Shown: positions 33,226 through 40,800 of the stretch, piece after piece | Layout: each line of letters starts with the position of its first letter | Numbering within the stretch: the first letter of the stretch is position 1 | Origin: DASUPK01 sp963815045 | GTDB lineage: Bacteria; Actinomycetota; Thermoleophilia; Solirubrobacterales; 70-9 | Direction: 5' to 3' | Length of the DNA stretch: 64,000 nt | Assembly (NCBI GenBank): GCA_963815045.1 | Contig: CAWFET010000004.1 | Coordinates: 248,001 to 312,000 of the forward strand | Notes under the pieces: generated by a model | Told to the model about the DNA's origin: nothing | The model's input: the letters and a program-made list of their open reading frames with translations, nothing else | Databases searched by the model: none | Translations under genes and position numbers: made by a program

Positions 33226-34386
33226 GTTAAGCCGCTCGACGAGCTGCGCCTCGCCCTGGCCGCCCGCGACGCACATCGTCTCGAGCCCGACGGCGTGATC
33301 GTCGGTCTCCATCACGTTGAGGAGGGTGCCCATGATGCGGGCGCCCGTCATGCCGAACGGATGCCCGAGGGCGATCGCCCCGCCGTGGGTGTTCATCTTC
33401 TCCAGCGGGATGTCGCACTCAGCCATGATCGGGATGACCTGGGCGGCGAAGGCCTCGTTGAGCTCGACCACGTCGACGTCGCCGATCTTCATCCCCTGCC
33501 GGTCGAGGACCTTCTTGATCGCGCCGATCGGGGCGACGCCCATGTACTCCGGCTCGTTGCCGTGAGTGGCGGCCGTCAGCAGCTTGGCGCGCGGCTTCAG
33601 GCCGAGCTCCTTGGCGCGATCCTCGGACATCACCAGCACGGCGGCGGCGCCGTCGTTGAGCGGGCAGGAGTTGCCGGCGGTGACACCTCCGCCGCCGTCG
33701 AACGCCTCGGGCAGCTCTGAGAGCTTCTCGAGGGTCGAGCTGGCGCGGGGGCCGTCGTCCTTTGCCACCTCGTTGCCGTCCTGGTCCGTGACGGGCACGA
33801 TCTCGCGGTCGAAGAAGCCGTCCTCCTGGGACTTGACGGCGAGCTCCTGCGAGCGCTGGGCGTACTTGTCCATGTCGGCGCGGCTGACCTCGTACTTCTT
33901 TGCCACGTTCACGGCCGTGACGCCCATCTCGATATAGGCGTTCGGCGTGCCGTCCTTGCCCTGCAGCTTCTCGTTCTGATCGGCCGCGCCGGCCGGCTCG
34001 GTGCGCTCGTTGTAGCGGCTCACCCACTCGACGCCGGCGGCGATGTAGGTGTCGCCCTGTCCGGCGCGCACGGCGTTCGCGGCGTGCCTGATCGAGTCGA
34101 GGCTGGAGGCGCAGTAGCGCGACATCGTCACGCCGTTCGTGGTCTCCTGCAGCTTCTCGCTGAGCAGGACCATGATCCGCCCGATGTTGAAGGCCTGCAG
34201 GCCCTGCGGCATGCCGCAGCCGCAGAAGACGTCCTCGACCGAGGCGGGATCCACGTCGGGATTCCGCTCGAGCAGCTGGTCGATCACGAAAGCGCCCATC
34301 TCATCGGGCCTGAGCTGGGCGAGCGAGCCCTTGAAGGCCCTGCCGATGGGCGTGCGGATGGTGTCGACGATCACTGCCTCGGGCAT
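33223..34386 (-). CDS. Thiolase (acetyl-CoA C-acyltransferase family)
   Basis: A 387-residue thiolase. The acyl-accepting Cys lies in SRYCASSLDSI, the general-base His in NTHGGAIALGHPFGMTGAR, and the second Cys in TMCVAGGQGEAQLVERL; VVELNEAFAAQVIPI is also present. AAGGAG lies just upstream of ATG 34386. Probably the last step of fatty-acid beta-oxidation (FadA-like) rather than biosynthetic, but direction cannot be decided from sequence. It stands alone here, with no adjacent fadB. Confidence 0.93.
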   Translation of the reverse strand: MPEAVIVDTIRTPIGRAFKGSLAQLRPDEMGAFVIDQLLERNPDVDPASVEDVFCGCGMPQGLQAFNIGRIMVLLSEKLQETTNGVTMSRYCASSLDSIRHAANAVRAGQGDTYIAAGVEWVSRYNERTEPAGAADQNEKLQGKDGTPNAYIEMGVTAVNVAKKYEVSRADMDKYAQRSQELAVKSQEDGFFDREIVPVTDQDGNEVAKDDGPRASSTLEKLSELPEAFDGGGGVTAGNSCPLNDGAAAVLVMSEDRAKELGLKPRAKLLTAATHGNEPEYMGVAPIGAIKKVLDRQGMKIGDVDVVELNEAFAAQVIPIMAECDIPLEKMNTHGGAIALGHPFGMTGARIMGTLLNVMETDDHAVGLETMCVAGGQGEAQLVERLN

Positions 34387-34468
34387 CTGCGGATCTCCTT
34401 AAGTCGTTATTACGGCGATGGACGGACGCGGAATGGTACGGACCTGCGCCGCGTGACGGCGGGCTAGG

Positions 34469-35167
34469 ATGCCTCCGATGCCGGATTTCCGAGCCCCACG
34501 CGTCCGCATGCCCAGGATCACGCTGCCCGGCCGAGCCGGGGGACGCGCCACCAAGCCCACGGCGTCCAAGGCGAAGACCAAGGAGCAGCCGAAGACCGGG
34601 AACGGGGCGAAGCCGGCCGAGGCCAAGGGGCCTGAGACCAAGGGAACCGAGACCAAGGAGGCCGCCAAGCCGACGGCCGCCAAGGCCGCCACAGCGAAGA
34701 GCGCGCCCGAGGCCAACCTCCCGGAGCGCATGGAGGGCCTGCAGGGCTGGATGGCCGAGATCGAGCGCAAGCAGGGGCGAATGACCTACTTCGGCATCGC
34801 AGGGCTCCTGATCGCGATCCTTGCGGCGGGCGCGGCCCTCTACGTCGGGCTCACGGCCAAGTCGGACAGCGCCACGAAGGGCGACGTCGACGCGCTCACG
34901 AAGCGGATCGACGCCCTCGAGGCGGCCGCGACCAAGAACTCCAAGGACACGCAGGCCGCCCTCAACTCCTCGGTGTCCCAGCTGCAGCAGTCGATCGCCT
35001 CCATCCAGAAGCAGCAGACCCAGAACGCGGCCAGCATCTCGAGCCTGCAGACGCAGGCGTCGTCGGGCGCGTTTGGCAAGGGCGGACTGGGCGCGGGTGC
35101 GGGCGCGGGCACGGGCACGACCATCGCGCCCGGGGCGACGACCACGACGACGCCCTCCGGCAAGTAG
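34469..35167 (+). CDS. Single-pass membrane protein with coiled coil, unknown
   Basis: A 232-residue protein: an N-terminal Lys/Ala/Thr-rich disordered region, one transmembrane helix (YFGIAGLLIAILAAGAALYVGL), then a heptad-like coiled coil (VDALTKRIDALEAAATKNSKD ... LQQSIASIQKQQTQN) and a Gly/Thr-rich tail. ATG 34478 is an alternative start. No known domain; the layout suggests a membrane-anchored oligomer with an external coiled coil. Confidence 0.7.
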   Translation: MPPMPDFRAPRVRMPRITLPGRAGGRATKPTASKAKTKEQPKTGNGAKPAEAKGPETKGTETKEAAKPTAAKAATAKSAPEANLPERMEGLQGWMAEIERKQGRMTYFGIAGLLIAILAAGAALYVGLTAKSDSATKGDVDALTKRIDALEAAATKNSKDTQAALNSSVSQLQQSIASIQKQQTQNAASISSLQTQASSGAFGKGGLGAGAGAGTGTTIAPGATTTTTPSGK

Positions 35168-35254
35168 CTAGTTACATCTGCCACTAGATTGGCCGCGCAC
35201 GTCCGCCGGGTGCTCTAGCGTGATTTGCGGAATCGGCTCGAAAGGAGGTCCTCG

Positions 35255-35401
35255 ATGCCTGAGGGCTACTGCGTCAAGGAACGCAAGAAGGTCGAGATCA
35301 AGGACCCGCAGCAGGTGACTATGAAGAACGGTCGCCCCGCCATTCAGGGCACGTGCCCCGACTGCGGGACGAAGATCTTCAAGATCGGGAAGCTCTCCTA
35401 G
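35255..35401 (+). CDS. DUF5679 micro-protein (zinc-ribbon-like)
   Basis: A 48-residue protein starting MPEGYCVKERKKVEI and carrying GTCPDCGTKIFKIG, a single CxxC knuckle plus an upstream Cys, as in DUF5679. AAAGGAGG lies 8 nt before ATG 35255, an excellent ribosome-binding site. Widespread in actinobacteria near housekeeping genes; function unknown. Two strong hairpins follow. Confidence 0.85.
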   Translation: MPEGYCVKERKKVEIKDPQQVTMKNGRPAIQGTCPDCGTKIFKIGKLS

Positions 35402-35415
35402 CTCTGGCTCTCCGT

Positions 35416-35438
35416 ACGCGTGGGGACCGCCCACGCGT
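35416..35438. terminator. Hairpin after the DUF5679 gene
   Basis: Inverted repeat ACGCGTGGG-gaccg-CCCACGCGT (9-bp stem), 15 nt after the DUF5679 stop. No T-run follows, as is common in high-GC actinobacteria. Confidence 0.6.
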
Positions 35439-35502
35439 GGTCGGCGACCCGCCGGGGTTGGCGGGACGCGTGCCCTGATCTCAGCAAGCAGGCGTGTCGC
35501 GA

Positions 35503-35530
35503 CCTCGGCCGGCGTGTTGTCCGGCCGAGG
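35503..35530. terminator. Second hairpin in the convergent gap
   Basis: Perfect 10-bp stem CCTCGGCCGG with an 8-nt loop, inside the 210-bp gap between the DUF5679 gene and the convergent secreted protein. Likely terminates transcription from either side. The rest of the gap holds the partial repeat copy at 35570 and no gene. Confidence 0.6.
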
Positions 35531-35569
35531 ATCGCCTTCTCAGGTGAATGACCGGCGAGATCACCGTGA

Positions 35570-35614
35570 GATGGCGGCCGCTCGTGGCCGCGATCTGATG
35601 GCGATGCCGGGTCA
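35570..35614. repeat. Convergent-gene intergenic repeat, copy 5 (partial)
   Basis: Right-hand part only of the element: the GCGGCC-gctcgt-GGCCGC hairpin, GATCTGATGGCGATGCCGGGTCA. As in copy 1 it ends on the TCA that is the stop codon of the minus-strand neighbour. Confidence 0.75.
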
Positions 35615-37186
35615 CGGCAGCTCGACCAGCCCCCCGAGCACACCGACGTACGCGGTGCCGTCGGGGCCCAGGGTCACCGGGGAGTAGTTGTTGTTGAAGC
35701 CGAACCCGGTGCCGGCCAGGCGGCGGTAGACGGTCCCACCCGTGCGGAAGTCGAGGGTGGTGAGGTACCAGGCATCGAGACCGTCCGAGCGGGGCGGCTT
35801 CGTGTAGGTGTAGACGAGGCCGTTCGCCAGCGAGAGCTTCGGGACCACGGATGGCGCCCGCTCGCCGCTGCTCCAGACCTGCTTGCAGCGGAAGCGCGCC
35901 CTGCGCTTCCTGCGCCGCTTGGCGCGCTTGCCCGGCTTCTTCTTGACCACGTCGATGCGCGCGAGTCCGCCCACGCTCTCGCTGCCGCCCAGGTCGCTGC
36001 CGCTGATCACGTAGCCGTAGTTGTTCTCGACGACCATCGAGCGCTTGGTGGCGATCAGCGAGTTATCGCTGGCGCTCGCCCCCTGGCCGAAGACGGGGGC
36101 CGAGCAGACCACGCGGGCCTTCGCCTTGCGCTTGCCGCGGCGGTGCTTCCTCTTGGCCTTGGGGAGGGTGCGGGCACGCCGGTAGACGACGACGTCCATG
36201 GGATCGGCGTTGTCGGTGATCGACACCCAGCCCTTCCCCATCAGCGTCGGCGTGGTCCCGGAGCCGGCGTCGCTCTGGCCCGGCTTGTGGACGCCGGAGT
36301 TCGGATAGACGATGCGCCAGCTCACCCGAGGCGCGCCCTTGGCGTCGGCGTCGAAGCGGTAGAGAGCCCGGTCGGAGACGATGAAGACGCCGCCGGTCTC
36401 GTCCACCGCGAAGGAGTTGGAGATCCCCTCGCCGGAGAGCCGCATGGTGCGTACGGTCCCGTCGCCCCGGTCGACCGTGCCCACGAGCCCGCCGCGCGTC
36501 ACGAACCAGAGCAGTCCCTTCCAGTCCGGGAGCACCGAGACGATGCCCTCCCCGGCGGGGATCTTCGAGCTCAGGTCATAGTCGTGGTCAACGGCGAACC
36601 CCGTGCCGCTCTCCGAGACGACGAGCAGGTGGTGGTCGTTCGTCGGGATCACCGCCCGGTCGTGCTGGTCGAGGAAGAAGTAGCCGCCTCCCGAGAAGTC
36701 AGTGAATAGGTTGCCGCCGGCGGTCACGTTGCGGATCGGGAGGGGCATCGCGGCGAGCACGGCGAGGCTGTGCGGGTCGAGCATGGCCAGGACGGGCCGG
36801 TCGATGCCGACGCAGATGGTCACGATCCTGCCGTGGGAGTCGAAGGTCACCGATCCGCACTCGCGCGTGAAGAGCGTCGAGGGCTCGGGACCGTCACCCA
36901 GCGGCCCCGAGACCGCGTAGGTGTCGCTCATGTAGGCGTCGTCGTGGATGTTGCTGCGCCCGTTCGGCGCCATGAACGGGTTGCGGGGTGGCTGGCTCAT
37001 CCCTCCCACCGGCGACGGACTGGCCGCGGTGCCCTCGAACTGCGTCGCGGAGCCGCCGAGCGGGTCGCCCGCGATCGGCACGACCGGCACTCCCGGGACC
37101 TGACCGAGGGCGGGTCCCGCCCACACCGCCAGGGCGGCGAGTGGCGCACATGTGAGAAGCATCACCCCGCAAGCCCGGTGGCGCAT
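35612..37186 (-). CDS. Secreted propeller-like protein with basic inserts, unknown
   Basis: A 524-residue exported protein (signal peptide CGVMLLTCAPLAALAVWAG after MRHRA). Repeated strands such as SFAVDETGGVFIVSDRALYRFDAD and PDWKGLLWFVTRGGLVGTVDR indicate a beta-propeller-type fold. Two strongly basic inserts (KAKRKHRRGKRKAKARVVC and KKKPGKRAKRRRKRRARFRC) interrupt it, each ending at a Cys. No catalytic motif. Divergent from the PAS protein with a 33-bp gap. Confidence 0.72.
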   Translation of the reverse strand: MRHRACGVMLLTCAPLAALAVWAGPALGQVPGVPVVPIAGDPLGGSATQFEGTAASPSPVGGMSQPPRNPFMAPNGRSNIHDDAYMSDTYAVSGPLGDGPEPSTLFTRECGSVTFDSHGRIVTICVGIDRPVLAMLDPHSLAVLAAMPLPIRNVTAGGNLFTDFSGGGYFFLDQHDRAVIPTNDHHLLVVSESGTGFAVDHDYDLSSKIPAGEGIVSVLPDWKGLLWFVTRGGLVGTVDRGDGTVRTMRLSGEGISNSFAVDETGGVFIVSDRALYRFDADAKGAPRVSWRIVYPNSGVHKPGQSDAGSGTTPTLMGKGWVSITDNADPMDVVVYRRARTLPKAKRKHRRGKRKAKARVVCSAPVFGQGASASDNSLIATKRSMVVENNYGYVISGSDLGGSESVGGLARIDVVKKKPGKRAKRRRKRRARFRCKQVWSSGERAPSVVPKLSLANGLVYTYTKPPRSDGLDAWYLTTLDFRTGGTVYRRLAGTGFGFNNNYSPVTLGPDGTAYVGVLGGLVELP

Positions 37187-37219
37187 CGTGCGGCGAGCAT
37201 AAGGGAGACTTCGTGCGGA

Positions 37220-37627
37220 ATGGATCAGAAGCCGCTCGAGCTCATCCTCGCCCGCAACCTCCTGACGAGCCTCTCCACCCCGGCGTTTCTGGTCGACGAG
37301 AGCGGCGCGCTCATCTTCTACAACGAGGCAGCCGGCGCCCTGCTCGGCATCTCATTCGAGGAATCAGCACGAATGCCCGCCGAGGAGTGGAGCCACGCGA
37401 TGGGCCCGTTCGGTGAGAACGGGAACCCGATCCCGATCGAGGAGATTCCGACCACGAGGGCTCTGCGGCATGGCCGCCCCGCTCACGGGAACTTCAAGGT
37501 GCGCTCCATGAGAGGCGAGGAGTACGAGATCGAGTCGACGGCGCTGCCGATCGAGGCCGAGGGCGGTCAGCAGGGGGCGATGATCTTCTTCTGGGCGCGG
37601 GCCAACAATGCGCACGAAGCGGGTTAG
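37220..37627 (+). CDS. PAS domain protein
   Basis: A 135-residue single PAS domain: TPAFLVDESGALIFYNEAAGALLG is the classic PAS core, followed by GEEYEIESTALPIEAEGG. No output domain (kinase, cyclase, HTH) is attached, so it probably senses a ligand and acts through a partner protein. ATG 37220 preferred; a longer in-frame extension upstream is a shadow of the opposite gene. Confidence 0.83.
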   Translation: MDQKPLELILARNLLTSLSTPAFLVDESGALIFYNEAAGALLGISFEESARMPAEEWSHAMGPFGENGNPIPIEEIPTTRALRHGRPAHGNFKVRSMRGEEYEIESTALPIEAEGGQQGAMIFFWARANNAHEAG

Positions 37628-37684
37628 ACCGCTATAGGGTGGGCAGGAGGGGAAGGAGGAGGTTGGTGAGGCTGTGAGGACCAG

Positions 37685-38563
37685 ATGAGACTCAAGGTGT
37701 GGGGTGCGCGTGGCTCGGTCCCGGCGCCCGGACCGGAGATGAACCGCTACGGCGGGAACACCTCGTGCGTCGAGCTCGAGCTCTCCGACGGCTCGACCCT
37801 GATCATCGACGCCGGCACCGGCATTCGCAGCCTCGGTGTGGGCATCGCCAAGAGGCTGCCGAAGATCAACATCCTCCTCACCCACCTCCACCTGGACCAC
37901 ATCCAGGGGCTGATGTTCTTCGCGCCCTGCTTCCGGTCGGAGTCCGAGATCACGATCTGGGGCCCGTCCTCGCCGGAGGCGTCGCTCGAGGAGCGCATCG
38001 CCCGGTACATCTCGGCCCCCCTCTCCCCCGTCGAGGTCCGAGAGCTGCCCTGCGACGTCAGCTTCCGCGACACCCCGCCGACCGAGTGGCAGCTCGGGCC
38101 CGCCAAGATCCGGGCCGAGGCGGTCACCCACCGCGGCCCGACGCTCGGCTACCGCATCACCGACGGCCCGACGACTCTGACCTACATCTCCGACCACGAG
38201 CCGGGGCTGGGCGCGCCACTGGAGTCACTCGAGCCCGAGTGGATCTCCGGCTACGACCTCGCACGCGAGACCGACCTGCTGATCCACGACTGCCAGTACA
38301 CGGACGAGGAGTACCCGGACCACGTGGGCTGGGGCCACTCGCGGCTCACCGACACGCTGACCTTCGCCCGCCGGGTCGAGGCCGAGAGATTGCTCATGTT
38401 CCACCACGATCCGCTCCACGCCGACGACTTCCTCGATCGCTTCGGGGAGACCGCGCGCGAGCGCTGGCAGGAGCTGGGTGGCCCTGACGGGGCGATCGAG
38501 ATGGCGGCCGAGACCCAGGAGATCGAGGTCTCCGCCCCGGCGAAGGTGGCTGCGACGACCTAG
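37685..38563 (+). CDS. MBL-fold metallo-hydrolase (phosphodiesterase-like)
   Basis: A 292-residue metallo-beta-lactamase-fold enzyme. Metal ligands: THLHLDHIQG (HxHxDH), the DHEPG Asp and the late His in LMFHHDPLH. The N-terminus VWGARGSVPAPGPEMNRYGGNTSCVEL is typical of a cyclic-nucleotide-phosphodiesterase-like subgroup related to RNase Z. Substrate unknown. Its stop codon shares a CTAG with the convergent amidase. Confidence 0.9.
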   Translation: MRLKVWGARGSVPAPGPEMNRYGGNTSCVELELSDGSTLIIDAGTGIRSLGVGIAKRLPKINILLTHLHLDHIQGLMFFAPCFRSESEITIWGPSSPEASLEERIARYISAPLSPVEVRELPCDVSFRDTPPTEWQLGPAKIRAEAVTHRGPTLGYRITDGPTTLTYISDHEPGLGAPLESLEPEWISGYDLARETDLLIHDCQYTDEEYPDHVGWGHSRLTDTLTFARRVEAERLLMFHHDPLHADDFLDRFGETARERWQELGGPDGAIEMAAETQEIEVSAPAKVAATT

Positions 38564-39960
38564 GTCCCCGGCGGGCGCCGGCCCGCCCAGGGCCGCTCGG
38601 CTTCGAGCTGCGCTCCGAGCGAGACCAGCACGTCCTCCCGGTTCGGACGGGCGACCATCATCACGGAGCGCGGCAGGCCGGAGTCCGTGAACCCGGCGGG
38701 GATCGCGGCGGCGGGCTGGCCCGTGTAGTTCCATCTGAATCCGTACGGATAGACGTTGGCCATCGCGTTCATGGTGTTCAGGGCGCCCTTCCCGAGCAGC
38801 TTCCCGATCTCGAAGGGCGGCTGGGCGGTGGCCGGGGTGAGCAGCAGGTCGAAGTCTCGGAAGAACGCCTGGATCTTGGCCGTGGCGCCGACCATTCGGT
38901 CCTTCACCTTTGCCATCTTGCGATCGCTGAACAGGCGGCCCATCCGGACGAAGCCCTTGGTCTGATCGGAGAGGAGCTCCGGATGCGGCAGGGTGAGCGC
39001 CTCGTCCCGGATCCCTCGGAAGTACATCGGGAAGAAGTCGTTCCTGGCACTGCTCCAGGGCGGCGCCGCCTCCGTCACCTCGTGGCCGAGGGAGCGGAGC
39101 AGCTCGATCGTCTCCATGTAGCCGGCCAGCACCTCGGGCGCCTTTCGCACCGGCGTCGCCGTCTTGGTCGTGCAGGCGATCCGCAGCTTGCCGGGCGCGG
39201 TCCGGGCAGTCTCCACCAGCGGCCGCTCGAACGGGGGCGGCACGTCAAGGTCGCCCTTCTCCGGCCCGCTCATCACGTCGAGATAGAGCGCGGTGTCGAC
39301 CACGCTCCGGCTGACGCAGCCGGAGACGGACAGCCCGTACCAGTGCTCGCGGTCCGGCGAGAGCGAGATCCGGTTGCGCTGGGGCTTCAGGCCGAAGAGC
39401 CCGTTGAAGGCAGCCGGGTAGCGGATCGACCCGGCCCCATCCGTGGCGTGGGCGATCGCGCACATACCCGCTGCGACCGCGACCCCGCTGCCGCCACTCG
39501 AGCCACCGCAGGTCAGCGAGGTGTCCCACGGATTGCCGGTGGCGCCCCAGGTCGGGCTCTCGGTGAAGCCGTAGATCGCCAGCTCCGGGAGATTCGTCTT
39601 GCCGAGGATCGTCGCCCCCGCTTCGCGCAGGCGCCGGACGACCAGCGAGTCCGCGGCCGCCGGATCCCCGTAGGCGGCGGTGCCATGGGTGGTCACCTCG
39701 CCCGCGTAGTCCACGTTGTCCTTGATAGCGATCGGGACGCCGAGCAGCGGGGCGTCATCACCCTTGGCGAGCCGCTCCTCGGCTCGCTTGGCGTCGGCGC
39801 GGGCGCCCTCCGCCAGCACCACCCTGTAGGCGTTCAACTCCGGGTCGAGGCGGTTGATCCGCTCGAGGTAGAGCTCGACGAGCTCGGTCGGGGAAACCTC
39901 CTTGGCGCGAACCAGCTCCGCGAGGCGGGCCGCTCCGGCGAAGGCGAGGTCGTCGCTCAT
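38560..39960 (-). CDS. Amidase (amidase signature family)
   Basis: A 466-residue AS-family hydrolase. The catalytic Lys lies in GVPIAIKDNVD, the cis-Ser in TCGGSSGGSGVAVAAG, and the nucleophile Ser in TDGAGSIRYPAAFNGL (Ala replaces the first of the usual glycines). Start ATG 39960; the longer frame into the RTX gene region is a shadow. It could be an amide hydrolase of broad specificity; it is not the GatA subunit by context. Divergent from the RTX-like gene. Confidence 0.92.
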   Translation of the reverse strand: MSDDLAFAGAARLAELVRAKEVSPTELVELYLERINRLDPELNAYRVVLAEGARADAKRAEERLAKGDDAPLLGVPIAIKDNVDYAGEVTTHGTAAYGDPAAADSLVVRRLREAGATILGKTNLPELAIYGFTESPTWGATGNPWDTSLTCGGSSGGSGVAVAAGMCAIAHATDGAGSIRYPAAFNGLFGLKPQRNRISLSPDREHWYGLSVSGCVSRSVVDTALYLDVMSGPEKGDLDVPPPFERPLVETARTAPGKLRIACTTKTATPVRKAPEVLAGYMETIELLRSLGHEVTEAAPPWSSARNDFFPMYFRGIRDEALTLPHPELLSDQTKGFVRMGRLFSDRKMAKVKDRMVGATAKIQAFFRDFDLLLTPATAQPPFEIGKLLGKGALNTMNAMANVYPYGFRWNYTGQPAAAIPAGFTDSGLPRSVMMVARPNREDVLVSLGAQLEAERPWAGRRPPGT

Positions 39961-40101
39961 GGGGCGCACGCTATCTGTACGCCCCGCCCCGTGCCCCCGG
40001 ATCAGCCGCAGGCCACGGGGATCTGAGTTTCGGCAGAAACCGCAACCGGAACCACCCGAAAATGTTCTAGGGCCACACAACGATCCCAGGGAGGGATTCG
40101 G

Positions 40102-40797
40102 ATGCGAAAGAAGACGATGGGACTGATCGTCGTCGCCGCGTTGGCGATGGCTGCAGCGGGGGCCACCGTCGCGCTGGCGGCGACGATCGTCGGCGATGAC
40201 GGCCCGAACCAGCTGTTCGGGACGCATGCCGCAGATCAGATCCAGGCCCTTGGCGGGGACGACGCGGTGTTCGCCAAGTCCGGGAATGACCTGATCGATG
40301 CCGGGGAAGGCAACGACACGGTGTTCGGCAGTCAAGGCAACGACGGCGTCGACGCCGGGCCCGGCAATGACATGGTGGATCTCGGGCGAGGCGCTGACAC
40401 GGCGTTCGGACAGGACGGGAACGACGTCCTGCTCGGCCGTCGGGGCGCCGATCATCTGCGCGGGCGCAACGGCGACGACATCGTTCGCGGCGGGCGGGGG
40501 CGCGACCATCTCTTCGCCGGCGTGGGCGTCGACACCGTCTTCGGTGGGCCGGATGACGACGTCATCTACGCGCTCGCCCAGGCGGACGCGGCCACGCCGG
40601 GTGGCGACACGGTCTTCGGGGGACGCGGTCATGACGTGATCCACGTCAACGACGGCGAGTCCGACTCGGTCGACTGCGGCCGCAATCGCGACGTTGCGAT
40701 CGTCGACCTCGGCGACCTGGACCAGGTGCGCCATTGCGAGGTCGTCATCCAGCGGGCCCCGAACCCGCACGACAACCAGCAGGAGGTTGGCGCGTAG
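40102..40797 (+). CDS. RTX-like calcium-binding repeat protein
   Basis: A 231-residue exported protein: signal peptide MRKKTMGLIVVAALAMAAAG and about nine hemolysin-type nonapeptide units (GNDLIDAGEGNDTVFGSQGND, GRNGDDIVRGG and so on), which form calcium-bound beta-rolls. Two Cys near the end (VDCGRNRD, RHCEVV) could form a disulfide. GGGAGGG lies just upstream of ATG 40102. The protein is almost only repeats, so a structural or Ca-binding surface role is likely. Confidence 0.87.
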   Translation: MRKKTMGLIVVAALAMAAAGATVALAATIVGDDGPNQLFGTHAADQIQALGGDDAVFAKSGNDLIDAGEGNDTVFGSQGNDGVDAGPGNDMVDLGRGADTAFGQDGNDVLLGRRGADHLRGRNGDDIVRGGRGRDHLFAGVGVDTVFGGPDDDVIYALAQADAATPGGDTVFGGRGHDVIHVNDGESDSVDCGRNRDVAIVDLGDLDQVRHCEVVIQRAPNPHDNQQEVGA

Positions 40798-40800
40798 GGA

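Noticed and set aside
36770..37219. N-terminal 150 codons of the long plus-strand frame leading into the PAS protein
   Set aside because: These codons are antisense to the secreted propeller-like gene; the PAS protein starts sensibly at 37220.
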